From Apricaphanius iberus (Eukaryota > Chordata > Actinopteri > Cyprinodontiformes > Aphaniidae), in contig JAPXFQ010001391.1 in NCBI GenBank assembly GCA_028564705.1, forward strand, positions 372,001 to 436,000: 64,000 nt of DNA, read 5' to 3'. Below are positions 1 to 9,636 of this stretch, one piece after another. The notes below the pieces were generated by a model. That model saw nothing but the letters and a program-made list of their open reading frames with translations. It had not been told where the DNA came from and made no database searches. Numbering within the stretch: the stretch's first letter is position 1; every line of letters starts with the position of its first letter. A program made the translations under genes and the position numbers.

Positions 1-348
1 GCTTCCAGCCGTATTTTCCACGGTAGGTATCGTTTCTCGTGGTTGCTCTTATAGCTAAGCATCTCTAGGATCACTGCTGCTGAAGTGTAGATCAGCTCAT
101 TGCTTTCAGTGATTGATGTGGTAGGGATAGTTCTCAATGCTGCATCCACTGTTTTCAGAAGACTTTCCGAGAGTACTTCACTTAACCGTTGTAATTGGCA
201 TTGGAGGAGTCTTGCACTCATTCTCACCATGATCTTATCTTTCAGGTCAGCCGCTTCCTTGGTCAGCGCTATTGTTTCACTCATTGGGAGTTGGTATAAC
301 TTCCCCTCCGACCTGGTGTCCTGACTCCTCCTTGCCGTAGCATGTTAT
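1..348 (-). mobile_element. LINE retrotransposon protein fragment, cut by the window edge
   Basis: On the minus strand one frame stays open from about 348 to the window edge with no stop. It reads ATARRSQDTRSEGKLYQLP, then a Leu/Lys-rich stretch, then ELIYTSAAVILEMLSYKSN and a piece ending PWKIRLEA. The part from ELIYTSAAVILEMLxYKxN to PWKxRLEA is a pattern I associate with the region upstream of the reverse transcriptase in animal non-LTR elements with R2/R4-type proteins; that family link is from memory. The RT itself would lie beyond the left edge. A stop codon sits just upstream of this frame, so it is a fragment or the start of the conserved part. The same AT-rich leader seems to continue on the minus strand to about 480. 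Confidence 0.55.
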
Positions 349-593
349 ATATTGTAAATCTCAAGTTGTAATTGCAGTTGCCGTTTGTGGATGTTGGAAC
401 ACTGAGCTACTAGGTGTTTTGGTATCAACTGTCACTGTGGGTATCGAAGTAACCATTCAGCCCACATTCTTCTTGTGTAACCTCTCTGATTAGGGTTACT
501 TGAATAGTAGCATTCCAACAGAGCCATATTCTCCTATCTAATCAATTTCCGCCTGGTTGTTGTTCTAGTAGCCCATTATTTATCTAATATATA
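349..593. other. Flank of the LINE fragment, no gene
   Basis: Probably the 5' leader of the same LINE to about 480, then unique AT-rich sequence up to the TA dinucleotide at 592-593 used by the Tc1 element. No open frame of interest. Confidence 0.4.
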
Positions 594-620
594 CACTACC
601 GTTCAAAAGTTTGGGCTCAC
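594..620 (+). repeat. Left terminal inverted repeat of the Tc1-like element
   Basis: Starts CACTACCGTTCAAAAGTTTG directly after the TA at 592-593. It matches the reverse complement of 2185-2211 at 26 of 27 positions. Confidence 0.9.
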
Positions 621-1005
621 ATTGAAATGTCCTTATTTTTGAAGGAAAAGCACTGTACTTTTCAATGAGGATAACTTTAAACTAGTCTTAACTTTAAAGA
701 AACACACGCTATACATTGCTAATGTGGTAAATGACTATTCTAGCTGCAAATGTCTGGTTTTTGGTGCAATATCTACATAGGTGTATAGAGGCCCATTTCC
801 AGCAACTATCACTCCAGTGTTCTAATGGTACAATGTGTTTGCTCATTGGCTCAGAAGGCTAATTGATGATTAGAAAACCCTTGTGCAATCATGTTCACAC
901 ATCTGAAAACAGTTTAGCTCGGTACAGAAGCTACAAAACTGACCTTCCTTTGAGCAGATTGAGTTTCTGGAGCATCACATTTGTGGGGTCAATTAAACGC
1001 TCAAA

Positions 1006-2049
1006 ATGGCCAGAAAAAGAGAACTTTCATCTGAAACTCGACAGTCTATTCTTGTTCTTAGAAATGAAGGCTATTCCATGCAAGAAATTGCTAAGAAATT
1101 GAAGATTTCCTACAACGGTGTGTACTACTCCCTTCAGAGGACAGCACAAACAGGCTCTAACCAGAGTAGAAAAAGAAGTGGGAGGCCGCGTTGCACAACT
1201 GAGCAAGAAGATAAGTACATTAGAGTCTCTAGTTTGAGAAACAGACGCCTCACAGGTCCCCAACTGGCATCTTCATTAAATAGTACCCGCAAAACACCAG
1301 TGTCAACATCTACAGTGAAGAGGCGGCTGCGGGATTCTGGGCTTCAGGGCAGAGTGGCAAAGAAAAAGCCATATCTGAGATTGGCCAATAAAAGAAAAAG
1401 ATTAAGATGGGCAAAAGAACACAGACATTGGACAGAGGAAGACTGGAAAAAAGTGCTGTGGACGGATGAATCCAAGTTTGAGGTGTTTGGATCACAAAGA
1501 AGAACGTTTGTGAGACGCAGAACAACTGAAAAGATGCTGGAAGAATGCCTGACGCCATCTGTTAAGCATGGTGGAGGTAATGTGATGGTCTGGGGTTGCT
1601 TTGGTGCTGGTAAGGTGGGAGATTTGTACAGGGTAAAAGGGATTCTGAATAAGGAAGGCTATCACTCCATTTTGCAACGCCATGCCATACCCAGTGGACA
1701 GCGCTTGATTGGAGCCAATTTCATCCTACAACAGGACAATGACCCAAAACACACCTCGAAATTGTGCAAGAACTATTTAGAGAAGAAGCAGGCAGCTGGT
1801 ATTCTATCGGTAATGGAGTGGCCAGCGCAGTCACCAGATTTGAACCCCGTTGAGCTGTTGTGGGAGCAGCTTGACCGTATGGTACGCAAGAAGTGCCCAT
1901 CCAACCAATCCAAATTGTGGGAGCTGCTTCTAGAAGCGTGGGGTGCAATTTCTCCAGATTACCTCAACAAATTAACAGCTAGAATGCCAAAGGTCTGCAA
2001 TGCTGTAATTGCTGCAAATGGAGGATTCTTTGATGAAAGCAAAGTTTGA
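1006..2049 (+). CDS. Tc1-like transposase, intact, DD38E catalytic triad
   Basis: A 347-residue protein, the usual length for Tc1 transposases. The N-terminal part (about 1-115) is the paired-like DNA-binding region: a first helix-turn-helix (ELSSETRQSILVLRNEGYS), a GRPR hinge motif at 59-62 and a second helix-turn-helix with STSTVKRRLRDSGL. The catalytic domain follows: D154 in WTDES, a glycine-rich HGGGNVMVWGCF box near 188-199, D244 in QQDNDPKHT and E283 in SPDLNPVELLW. Between D244 and E283 there are 38 residues, against 34 in Sleeping Beauty; the extra four lie around KKQAAGILS. All three acidic residues are present and there is no stop or frameshift, so the protein could be active. The start is the first Met of MARKRELSSE; the upstream frame is closed. 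Confidence 0.95.
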   Translation: MARKRELSSETRQSILVLRNEGYSMQEIAKKLKISYNGVYYSLQRTAQTGSNQSRKRSGRPRCTTEQEDKYIRVSSLRNRRLTGPQLASSLNSTRKTPVSTSTVKRRLRDSGLQGRVAKKKPYLRLANKRKRLRWAKEHRHWTEEDWKKVLWTDESKFEVFGSQRRTFVRRRTTEKMLEECLTPSVKHGGGNVMVWGCFGAGKVGDLYRVKGILNKEGYHSILQRHAIPSGQRLIGANFILQQDNDPKHTSKLCKNYLEKKQAAGILSVMEWPAQSPDLNPVELLWEQLDRMVRKKCPSNQSKLWELLLEAWGAISPDYLNKLTARMPKVCNAVIAANGGFFDESKV

Positions 2050-2184
2050 TGTAAAAACAATCTTATTTCAAATAAAAATCATTATTTCTAACCTTGTCAA
2101 TGTCTTGACTCTATTTTTTATTCATTTCACAACGTATGGTGGTGAATAAGTGTGACTTTTCATGGAAAACACAAAATTGTTTGG

Positions 2185-2211
2185 GTGACCCCAAACTTTT
2201 GAACGGTAGTG
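2185..2211 (-). repeat. Right terminal inverted repeat of the Tc1-like element
   Basis: Reverse complement starts CACTACCGTTCAAAAGTTTG and is followed by the TA duplication at 2212-2213. One mismatch to the left repeat in 27 bases. Confidence 0.9.
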
Positions 2212-2235
2212 TATATATATATATATATATATATA
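2212..2235. repeat. (TA)12 microsatellite
   Basis: Twelve TA units follow the transposon directly. The element probably inserted into this TA tract, which offers many TA targets, so the exact duplicated TA cannot be fixed. Confidence 0.9.
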
Positions 2236-2440
2236 CAAAGTTTGGTCCAAATGATGGAAATCATTTAAGTGTGATTAAAACCCCCCCAGGACAAATCAGT
2301 GGATAAAATAGGTGAAATACCTTTTTGACTCTCGCTCACTGATCTCAGATCTTTATGAGTAAGTAGAAAATTGTTAGGCATTCATGGCAAAACAAATGCC
2401 AGACTCTAGAAACCCAACACCAAAAAAGACAAGACGAATA
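2236..2440. other. Short spacer between transposon and gene 3' end
   Basis: About 200 bp with no ORF. The part at 2405-2440 reads on the minus strand as a T/GT-rich stretch (TTGTCTTTTTTGGTGTTGGG), which fits the downstream element needed for 3' cleavage of the tnrc6c-like transcript. Confidence 0.6.
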
Positions 2441-2444
2441 ACAG

Positions 2445-5400
2445 ACGAGAAAATGTGTATTTTATTAATATAGTCTGAAAGAAGCTCCATAATTCAAGGA
2501 AGATCGTTTTCTTCCCAATGCATGTTTTTAACAATCACAATCTATGAGAAAAAAAGAACATTAGAAGCCACAATTTTGCATTAAATGTACAGACATTATT
2601 CCGTAATGTTTTATTCCAAAGTGAAGAGAAAGGCAAAGGCAAAGTACCCATAACCCACCCCAGACCCTCCCCAACAGCTCCCTAAAAAAAGAGTCAGTTT
2701 TAAAACGCATGGGCTTTTTTAAAATACAACCCACAGTGCTTTAGCAGAAAGATAAGCGCTCATTGGTTAAGGATTACACACTAGGATGACGCAATGTAAA
2801 GTTTCGCTTAAACATTAGCCTTTGAGGGGTAGGAGATGAAAGACACAATAGAACAAGAACACAACTTCAAAAACATCAAACCCCGTAGCCCAGCAGAGCC
2901 TTGGTTGACCATCACCTGCAGTACATCTGCAGGTGTTTGGACTAGTCCCTCCCACTTGTGCATAGATCAGAATCCTTTTACAACCACTTTCATCGCTCCA
3001 TCTTCAAACCACCTGTTCCTTGGGAGGAAACATTATCTTAGTCACAGGAACATATATGTTCTACAACAGACAGGAGAGATTGTTAAAATAACAAACAAAT
3101 GGCTTGCACAATACTCCCAAATTACTGAAGGAAAATTAAAAACAATTAAACATTACAGAAAAAAACCACTGCTGTAATTTTTAACAACTGATCATTTCAA
3201 TGTAAAGCAATTTCTACTTGTTTTCAGATGTAAAGCGCTCCAGGTTTCCCAAAGAAATTGATTTTCAGTCTTATTTGGTAAATTTAAAAAAAACAAAAAA
3301 TAATTTTGTGGTTTTAATGAAACAATTGTCCTTTTTTTTAAAGGATTCTTGAACGAATAAAACTTTAGTGATTGCTTGGAGTAGAATAGGTTTCAGTTCC
3401 TTTAGTTTTTTTCCACCACACATCCATTAAAAAACACAGAACTGATGAGGTTTGGATCTGGAACCCTGACCTTCCTGAGACAAAAAAAGTCCACATCTTT
3501 TTTGTTTGTTTGATAGTTTTTTTTTGTGTTTTTTTTTTAACAACTGTGCAAGAAAGTCGGCGAACTGTGTCGCGGTATTACAGGAAACATCAAATCACAA
3601 CTCAATACACGCACAGAGAGAGATAGTTACCGAAAAGAGAAATCAAACTAATCTCTTTTTAAATACGACACAAACACTGATCGATCCCAGAGTTTTGGAG
3701 TGGCGTCAAACCGTTGTTCCTCAAAATTTTCATGTCCGCATTTGATGGAAGATGAGCTTTGTCCTTTTCAAGAACATTCCTTCTGTAGGGTCCTGTTTTC
3801 TTGAGCATCAAACAACATGCTTGTAAACGACAGGTGGCTTTTGCAAAAAAGAAAAGAAAAGATAGGCACCTCTGAAATGAGTCGTAACAAACTCGCCTCC
3901 CATGCTTTAATCCCTTTACATTTCTCTGACAGGTTCACTTCTGAATTACTACTCTTTCTACAGCAATCTATGGCCACAGTTAGCTTGTTTCTTTTTTTAA
4001 ATCAACTTTTTTTTAAAGTTTTATTTTTTTTTTACATTTTCTTTTTTACCGTGTTTTGCTACATATTTATGTAACTAAAACTAAATGGTGCAACACTCAT
4101 TACAATCCTCAAATGGGATTATTTCACAACAAAAGCAACCATAAGGTAGATAATTTTCACAGAGAGAACAGGGGGAAGGGGCAAAAACAGTTTTAAAAAA
4201 AGTCCTTGAGTAAACATGTACACATGAATTGTCACTGTCGCCCCTCTGCCCTTAGATGCTTTTACGTACGATTAGCTGAGCAAGGGGTAGAAGACACTCA
4301 GTGCAACATTTAAAGATAATCAGAACGAATTGGACATTAAAAAAAAACCCACAAAACATAACAGAATGGAACATTACAGCAGGCCATGTGCCGAGTACAC
4401 AGTTTTTTGAGCAAACATTCATACAAACATCTGAGATTAGTATTATCTTTTACCCAAATCTATAGCCTAATGCAATACATATCTGATATTCTCTATTAAT
4501 AAAACTGAAATAAAGAAAAGAAAGCCCAGATATGTACTGGTCAGCTGGACAGAAAAAGAAAACTATTACCGACTTCACATTATGTTATTGGAGCTCCATG
4601 ATTCAAGTATTTTTGTTAAATAACTTTTTTCTGTAGTTTTGATATGTCTGTGATTTAACAACAGGAGAAAATATGCAACTTAGCAGATGCTTCAGGTTTG
4701 GCTTTAAAAAAAAAAAAAAAGGCAAATCACAAACAAATCAAACACAACACGGCGTGCTGTGGTACGCCTCCGAAACCAGAACGTGCATATCCAACTCCGT
4801 ATAAGAAAGATGTTGCTTTAATCAATCAAGTATCAAGTACCCCAAGCCTTTTCCTTTCTATCCCTTATTTATAGGGAAAATACATATTGCTCTTTATCGG
4901 CTGTAATAAACCAGGACCTTTCAGGGGAACAACTAAAGTCTCAGAGAGTACGATCCAAAAAGTCAGAAGAGGTGATGCCACTTGCGGTAATATATGTCTT
5001 TATGTGTGCATACAGTGGCAGTTTCTTGCATGTATGATCTCGCCCCCCACCCCCGGACCAATTAGAATGCAGGACATGATCTGAGAGTTTAGGGCAGGAA
5101 AAATGCAGTGCGGTCCTGCGCAACGTAAATCTTGACTGTTTCAGCACCAGCAGGGTGCTCACTGAACACATTGAGGCTTAATTATTAACAGCACATGCAT
5201 AAAAGCAATAAAAAAAAGAAGAACAACAATTAAAAACGTGCTCAAGTCACAACTGACATTTGATTGAACCTGGTCCTCGAGGAACCCCCTTTCTAATGCC
5301 GCCTTGGGCAACTGCCTGCTCAAAAAGAAACTCACCACTGTATGCATAAGTGTGTGCATGCTGTGAATACATTACTTCTGGTATCTAGAGAGCTGTGGAG

Positions 5401-8400
5401 AGGAGAGCCTCTCAATGCTGGTGCAGCATGGGAAACCCCCTTCGCTGTCAGGGTTCTCCGGTCAGTACAGAATGCTGGGAGGTCCTCGGCTATTGGGTCT
5501 GTCTGAGCTTGGATCAAGGCAGTTACAGAAACAGGCAATAGTGATTTTTGCTTGTGTGCTGACGGACTCAGAGTCCTAAAAGGTAGCCTTTTTCCCATTT
5601 CCTTTAAATTTCAAACTTTTTTTAATATTTTTTTTTGTTTGTTATTTTTCTTAAGACTGTACCTCTTGAAATGCGCCTCTCCCTTCCTATAGCTGCAGGG
5701 GAAGAGAGAGCGAGGCTGAGACAGAGGGCCTGTAGCTGTCTGGGTGTGTGGAAATGTACAGTTCAGCGGGCCCCCGCTTTGAGCGGACGCGAAACACAAA
5801 CACGAGATAAACACAGCATTCACAAAACGGACACCTGGCCGCCGCCTCCAACCGCTTCAGGATGGCGGCGATGGAGGCTGGCGACCCAGGATACGTTTCA
5901 GCTAGAAGTGCAGAAATTTAACATATCATAGATTTTCTTCTTTTTTTTTTAACCATTTTGATTTTTTAAGCATTTTTTTTAACGTTTTTTATGTCAAACT
6001 TCATAAAAATGACGTTTAAATGCAATTTTTTATTTTTGGTTTTTAAAAAAATATGTACCCGGGATTACCCATCATCAACTGTGCACTGTAGCAAACTGGA
6101 GCCCCTAAACTGAATAAAGATTTTCTCCTTAGCCTGAGGCCTTCCCCACTCCAAAAAACAAAACAAAAAAATGCTTAAAACAAAAGCCTCAGTGGATGAA
6201 GGGAAGTGATGCTGCCACTCTTTTGTTGCTCCTGCCTTCTGCACCCTCTGCAAAGGTCATCAAAGCTCCTCTAATAAAGATAAGAGAAGAGATACAGTAT
6301 GACACAGCTAATTCATATTGGCACAATACATTGGCAACTTCCATGTGCACTTATAGCATTAGGCCACCTTCAGTGTGGATCAAAACTGGAGGCGTGAGCT
6401 CTAGGTTGTTTTTTTATATATATTTTTATAAAGTTTTGCTCTCGCTGAAGAGAGGACCGACACGGAGAGCTGTGTCTCATACTTGCAAACATCAACTCCC
6501 CTACCCTGAGATTAGGCTGGACAGAAGTCTTCAGCATGGAGAGAAAACACCAACCTTTAATCAACGGAGGTGTTAAGAAGAGCTCACCGGGGGCACATAA
6601 AGAACCCCCCCCCCCTGCCCCCACTCCGGCTCTTTTCTGGTACTCTTTTTGCATAGAAATATATAGGAGGGTCAGGTGTTTGCTGGTCAGGGGGGGGAGA
6701 GCTACTGGGTCTGGTTGAGGATGAGGTTACAGGTTAGCAGCCGGGGCAGAGGGTGAGAAACCTGCAGGTAGGAGGAGCAGCTTGGAGCGGCAGACACCGG
6801 CATCCCAACATCTGAGATTACCGTAACTTTTACACATCGAGATACTACCTGGAAGTACAAACAAATACTGGTAAAAAAAAAGCACGAGCAGTTCAACACA
6901 ATCATTAACGGTCTGTAGTATTGATCTTCGTTTTGCATTCAATACACAGGATGAACGTACAGAGGCACCTCTGACCAAAGTGTTTCTGCATATGAACAGT
7001 GAAGGGCTAAGTTCAGCAGCCAGTTATCTTGTAGACCACTGCATGTAGACTAATCATAAAACACACATATTAAACAAAAAGATCTTCTGCAAACAATACA
7101 AAGTACACTGGCGAAAATTCCAGGAATATGACTCTTACATCTTCCAGCTAAAGTGATCTTTGTGTAAAGGACTGAGAGACAGAGGGGACGGCAGGATGAC
7201 CCCCTTCCTCCTCCCAGGTGGAGATGTGTGGCAAAGAGAGAGCCGTGATTGGCCAGTCTGTGAGGAGCCCAGGAGGAGGTTCTGCACAGCAAAGAGGCAC
7301 TCAGTGGACAACCCCCCCCCCCCCACTTCCCAGATCCACTCCCCTCATCCCGACTGACAGCAGGAGTCTCTTGCCTCCGGACAGGAACAAGGCTAATGAT
7401 TTTGGAGTAACAGTGATATTCACTGATAAAACCGTTCAGAAAGGAGCAGTTGTTTGAAATTCTTATCATTTCATCGCCTCAGAGGCAGTCGCGTTTTCCT
7501 TCATCCTGCTACCGGAGGAACGGCGGCTAACACATTTCCATGGATTAGATACAGTATGTAGAGGAGCAGGAGGTTTGCAGTGTTTCTGCTGCTCTCTGTT
7601 TTTTTTTTTTTTGTTGATTCATTGGATTGCAGTTGAAGCGATTTGCTCTTCATAAGTGCTATGCTCAGACCCTAAAGTCTCATCTGTTTGTACAGTACCA
7701 AACGCAAGGAACACTCGTAGGTCTACTGCATTGGGAACCACCCCCCCCATCTCCCCTCCCACCTCTAATTTGGTATTGTGCCAAGATAACCAGAACCATC
7801 CAATCCCACTGCGGTTTCAGTCTCTGTTTGGTGTAGCTGGGGCACGCGGAGAGGAAGTGTGCATCGTTCTACAGTCTTTTTAGTACAGTTTGCAGCAATG
7901 CACAGTTCTCCAGCTCCTCCTCCTTCCTCTTTGCTTTAGAGTCCCCCCCCCCCCAACAGCTACAAAGGGATCGGAGGCCTGGAAAGGAAACTTTTTTTTT
8001 TAAGCGGGTGGGGGAGGGGGGTTTGAAGTTCCAAAGTCTTTTGCTGAAATCAGCAAACAATCATAAAAATGAAACAAGAAAAAAAAAAAAACAACAGCTC
8101 CCCATAGAGCTTGGACGGAAGAAAGGTTGATGGTGTATATTGCACAATGTAACTGTCACATCGAAGTAAAATTGAGGAGTTTCTGTTTTTCTTCTGGAAA
8201 AAATGTAAAAATAAAAATATCGGCAACAAACAGAGCAAATAAATGACTCGACAAAGCACCAGCAAGCGACTGGGGTCCAGGCTTCGGGTGATGATTAGAT
8301 CCAACTGGACATGGCGTGAGCAGCAAGGTTCACGGCTTTAATCTTCTCGCAGCTTATATTTTGTGATAAACGACAACAATGGCAAAAAAAGAAATGTAAA

Positions 8401-9287
8401 AAAAACCACACAAAAAAACGCAGGGTTTTCCACGTAAAAGTCTACAGCTGTGCAAACCCTACGTTTGAGACGAGTTCAAGGATCTGAGCGGATGATTGGT
8501 AGTGCCAGTCAGGTGGTCCGGAGCTCTTCACCGCTTCCTGGACCACTCGTTGGCTCAGAGGTGAACTGTGCAAGATTTCAGCTAATTCTTCACTTACAAA
8601 AAAATAAAAAATAAAAAAAAATATAAATCAGGTGGCTTGGGAAGGTCCTGGGCCAGAGAGCACTTAAGGCTAATATTAGTGCTGAGAAACATACATCCAC
8701 AAAACAAGTAAAGGTCTTTGAACAACATTATTGGCCATGGATATGCTGGGAATGGTTGTTTTCAGTGTTATTTCGGGAAGAATTCCTTTGTCTCATAACA
8801 ATAAACGAACAAAAAAAGGTCTCAGATGGCAGCTTTGATTGCTTCTTTAAAAAAAACACTTCACGCTGGATGTTGAGTATACTTCTGGAAAAACTTGGAA
8901 AACCCCCTAGAAGGTTTTTTTGTGTTGTGACCAATTTCAGTTTTTTATTTTAGGTGCTTAAACTGAAATCCAGTTGTCTTCAGGAAAATACTAAACGGAG
9001 AAAAAAATGAAATAAACGGTTCAAGAAACTGAAAGAGGACCGGGGTAAAGCAGAGGCAATGGGGTCTGCAGTCTTTGTCAGGGACCCTCAGTGTTCTGAT
9101 TTACAATTCACAGTTTGAAACAGTTTCACTTGATACTGATTATCGCCACATGATTTGCTTGGGTTTTGCTCTTTTCAACCATTTTTTTTTTCTGTTTTGG
9201 ACTTTTCTTTTGCTTTCGACCTGAACCCCACCAACAGTTGACACAATAGCGTGCTGCTGGTGCTGATTGAGGGAGGGGTTTTGTCCC
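2445..9287 (-). other. 3' untranslated region of the tnrc6c-like gene (about 6.8 kb)
   Basis: Continuous from the stop codon at 9288-9290 to the AATAAA at 2461-2466, without an evident splice site or coding frame. It is rich in homopolymer runs: A/T runs throughout, C/G runs near 6605, 7315, 7740 and 7948. It also has GC-richer islands near 5400-5900, 6450-6780 and 7160-7380. TNRC6 genes typically have long 3' UTRs. The open frames in this stretch are short, lie on both strands and have no recognisable domains. Where the mature 3' end lies, and whether shorter forms exist, cannot be read from the sequence. Confidence 0.6.
2461..2466 (-). terminator. Poly(A) signal AATAAA of the tnrc6c-like gene
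   Basis: The minus strand reads AATAAA here, followed about 20-55 nt later by a GU-rich downstream element at 2405-2440, the classic pair of cleavage signals. It is the most distal signal before the Tc1 element. A second AATAAA on the minus strand at 2610-2615 could serve as a slightly more proximal site. Confidence 0.65.
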
Positions 9288-9636
9288 CTACATGGACTCG
9301 CCGCTCAGCAGATCTCCAGGCAGCAGGGTGTTAATAGGGGTGGGGCTCCCAATCACGCGGGCGTCCTCTCCGTTGGGCGGTCCCCACAGACTGGAGTACT
9401 GGGGCACTCCACCCCAAAGCAGGTCGCTCCCGCTGGCCTTGCTTCCACCGCCTCCGCTGCTCCACTGGCCAATCGTGTGGGACTGGGTAGCCCCACCCAT
9501 CCGATTCTGATTGCTTCCCGGATTGGCTTGCCAGCTCGTGGTGTTGGCCCCCAGCGACTGGCCTTGTGCAAAGAAGCGGTTGACGTCCTCCTCCCCTGCA
9601 AACTCCGCCAGTATGGTGGTGTTTCCAAGCACGCAC
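9288..9636 (-). CDS. tnrc6c: tnrc6c-like exon 22: end of RRM and C-terminal silencing tail
   Basis: Residues 1792-1907 plus TAG. It opens [20 protein letters not shown] (last RRM strands), then [26 protein letters not shown], and ends [23 protein letters not shown]. Compared with TNRC6C the end is almost unchanged, one Ser shorter in the SSSLWGPP run. The Trp residues bind CCR4-NOT/PAN3 in mammals. Acceptor TTCAAG|GTGC, phase 2 in. Confidence 0.96.

Larger units (their letters stand above)
594..2211 (+). mobile_element. Complete Tc1/mariner transposon with intact transposase (DD38E type)
   Basis: The element is 1618 bp and is bounded by TA dinucleotides at 592-593 and 2212-2213, the Tc1/mariner target-site duplication. 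Its ends are inverted repeats of at least 27 bp starting CACTACCGTTCAAAAGTTTG, with one mismatch between left (594-620) and right (2185-2211). A single uninterrupted transposase ORF lies inside at 1006-2049, followed by an AATAAA-like signal near 2072. Intact ends plus an intact ORF suggest a recent insertion. It sits about 230 bp beyond the predicted poly(A) site of the tnrc6c-like gene, in the opposite orientation, so the two transcription units converge. The catalytic spacing fits the DD38E ('Intruder') group of Tc1-like elements and not classical DD34E Tc1; that family assignment is from memory. Confidence 0.93.

Noticed and set aside
594..2211. Reading the Tc1-like element as a host-domesticated gene
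   Set aside because: It has complete inverted repeats, TA duplications and all three catalytic acids, the structure of a mobile copy and not of a domesticated single-copy gene.
5611..5931. Coding regions in the 3' UTR (for example 98 codons on the plus strand and 70 on the minus)
   Set aside because: Short frames on both strands of homopolymer-rich sequence, with no shared motif or splice sites.
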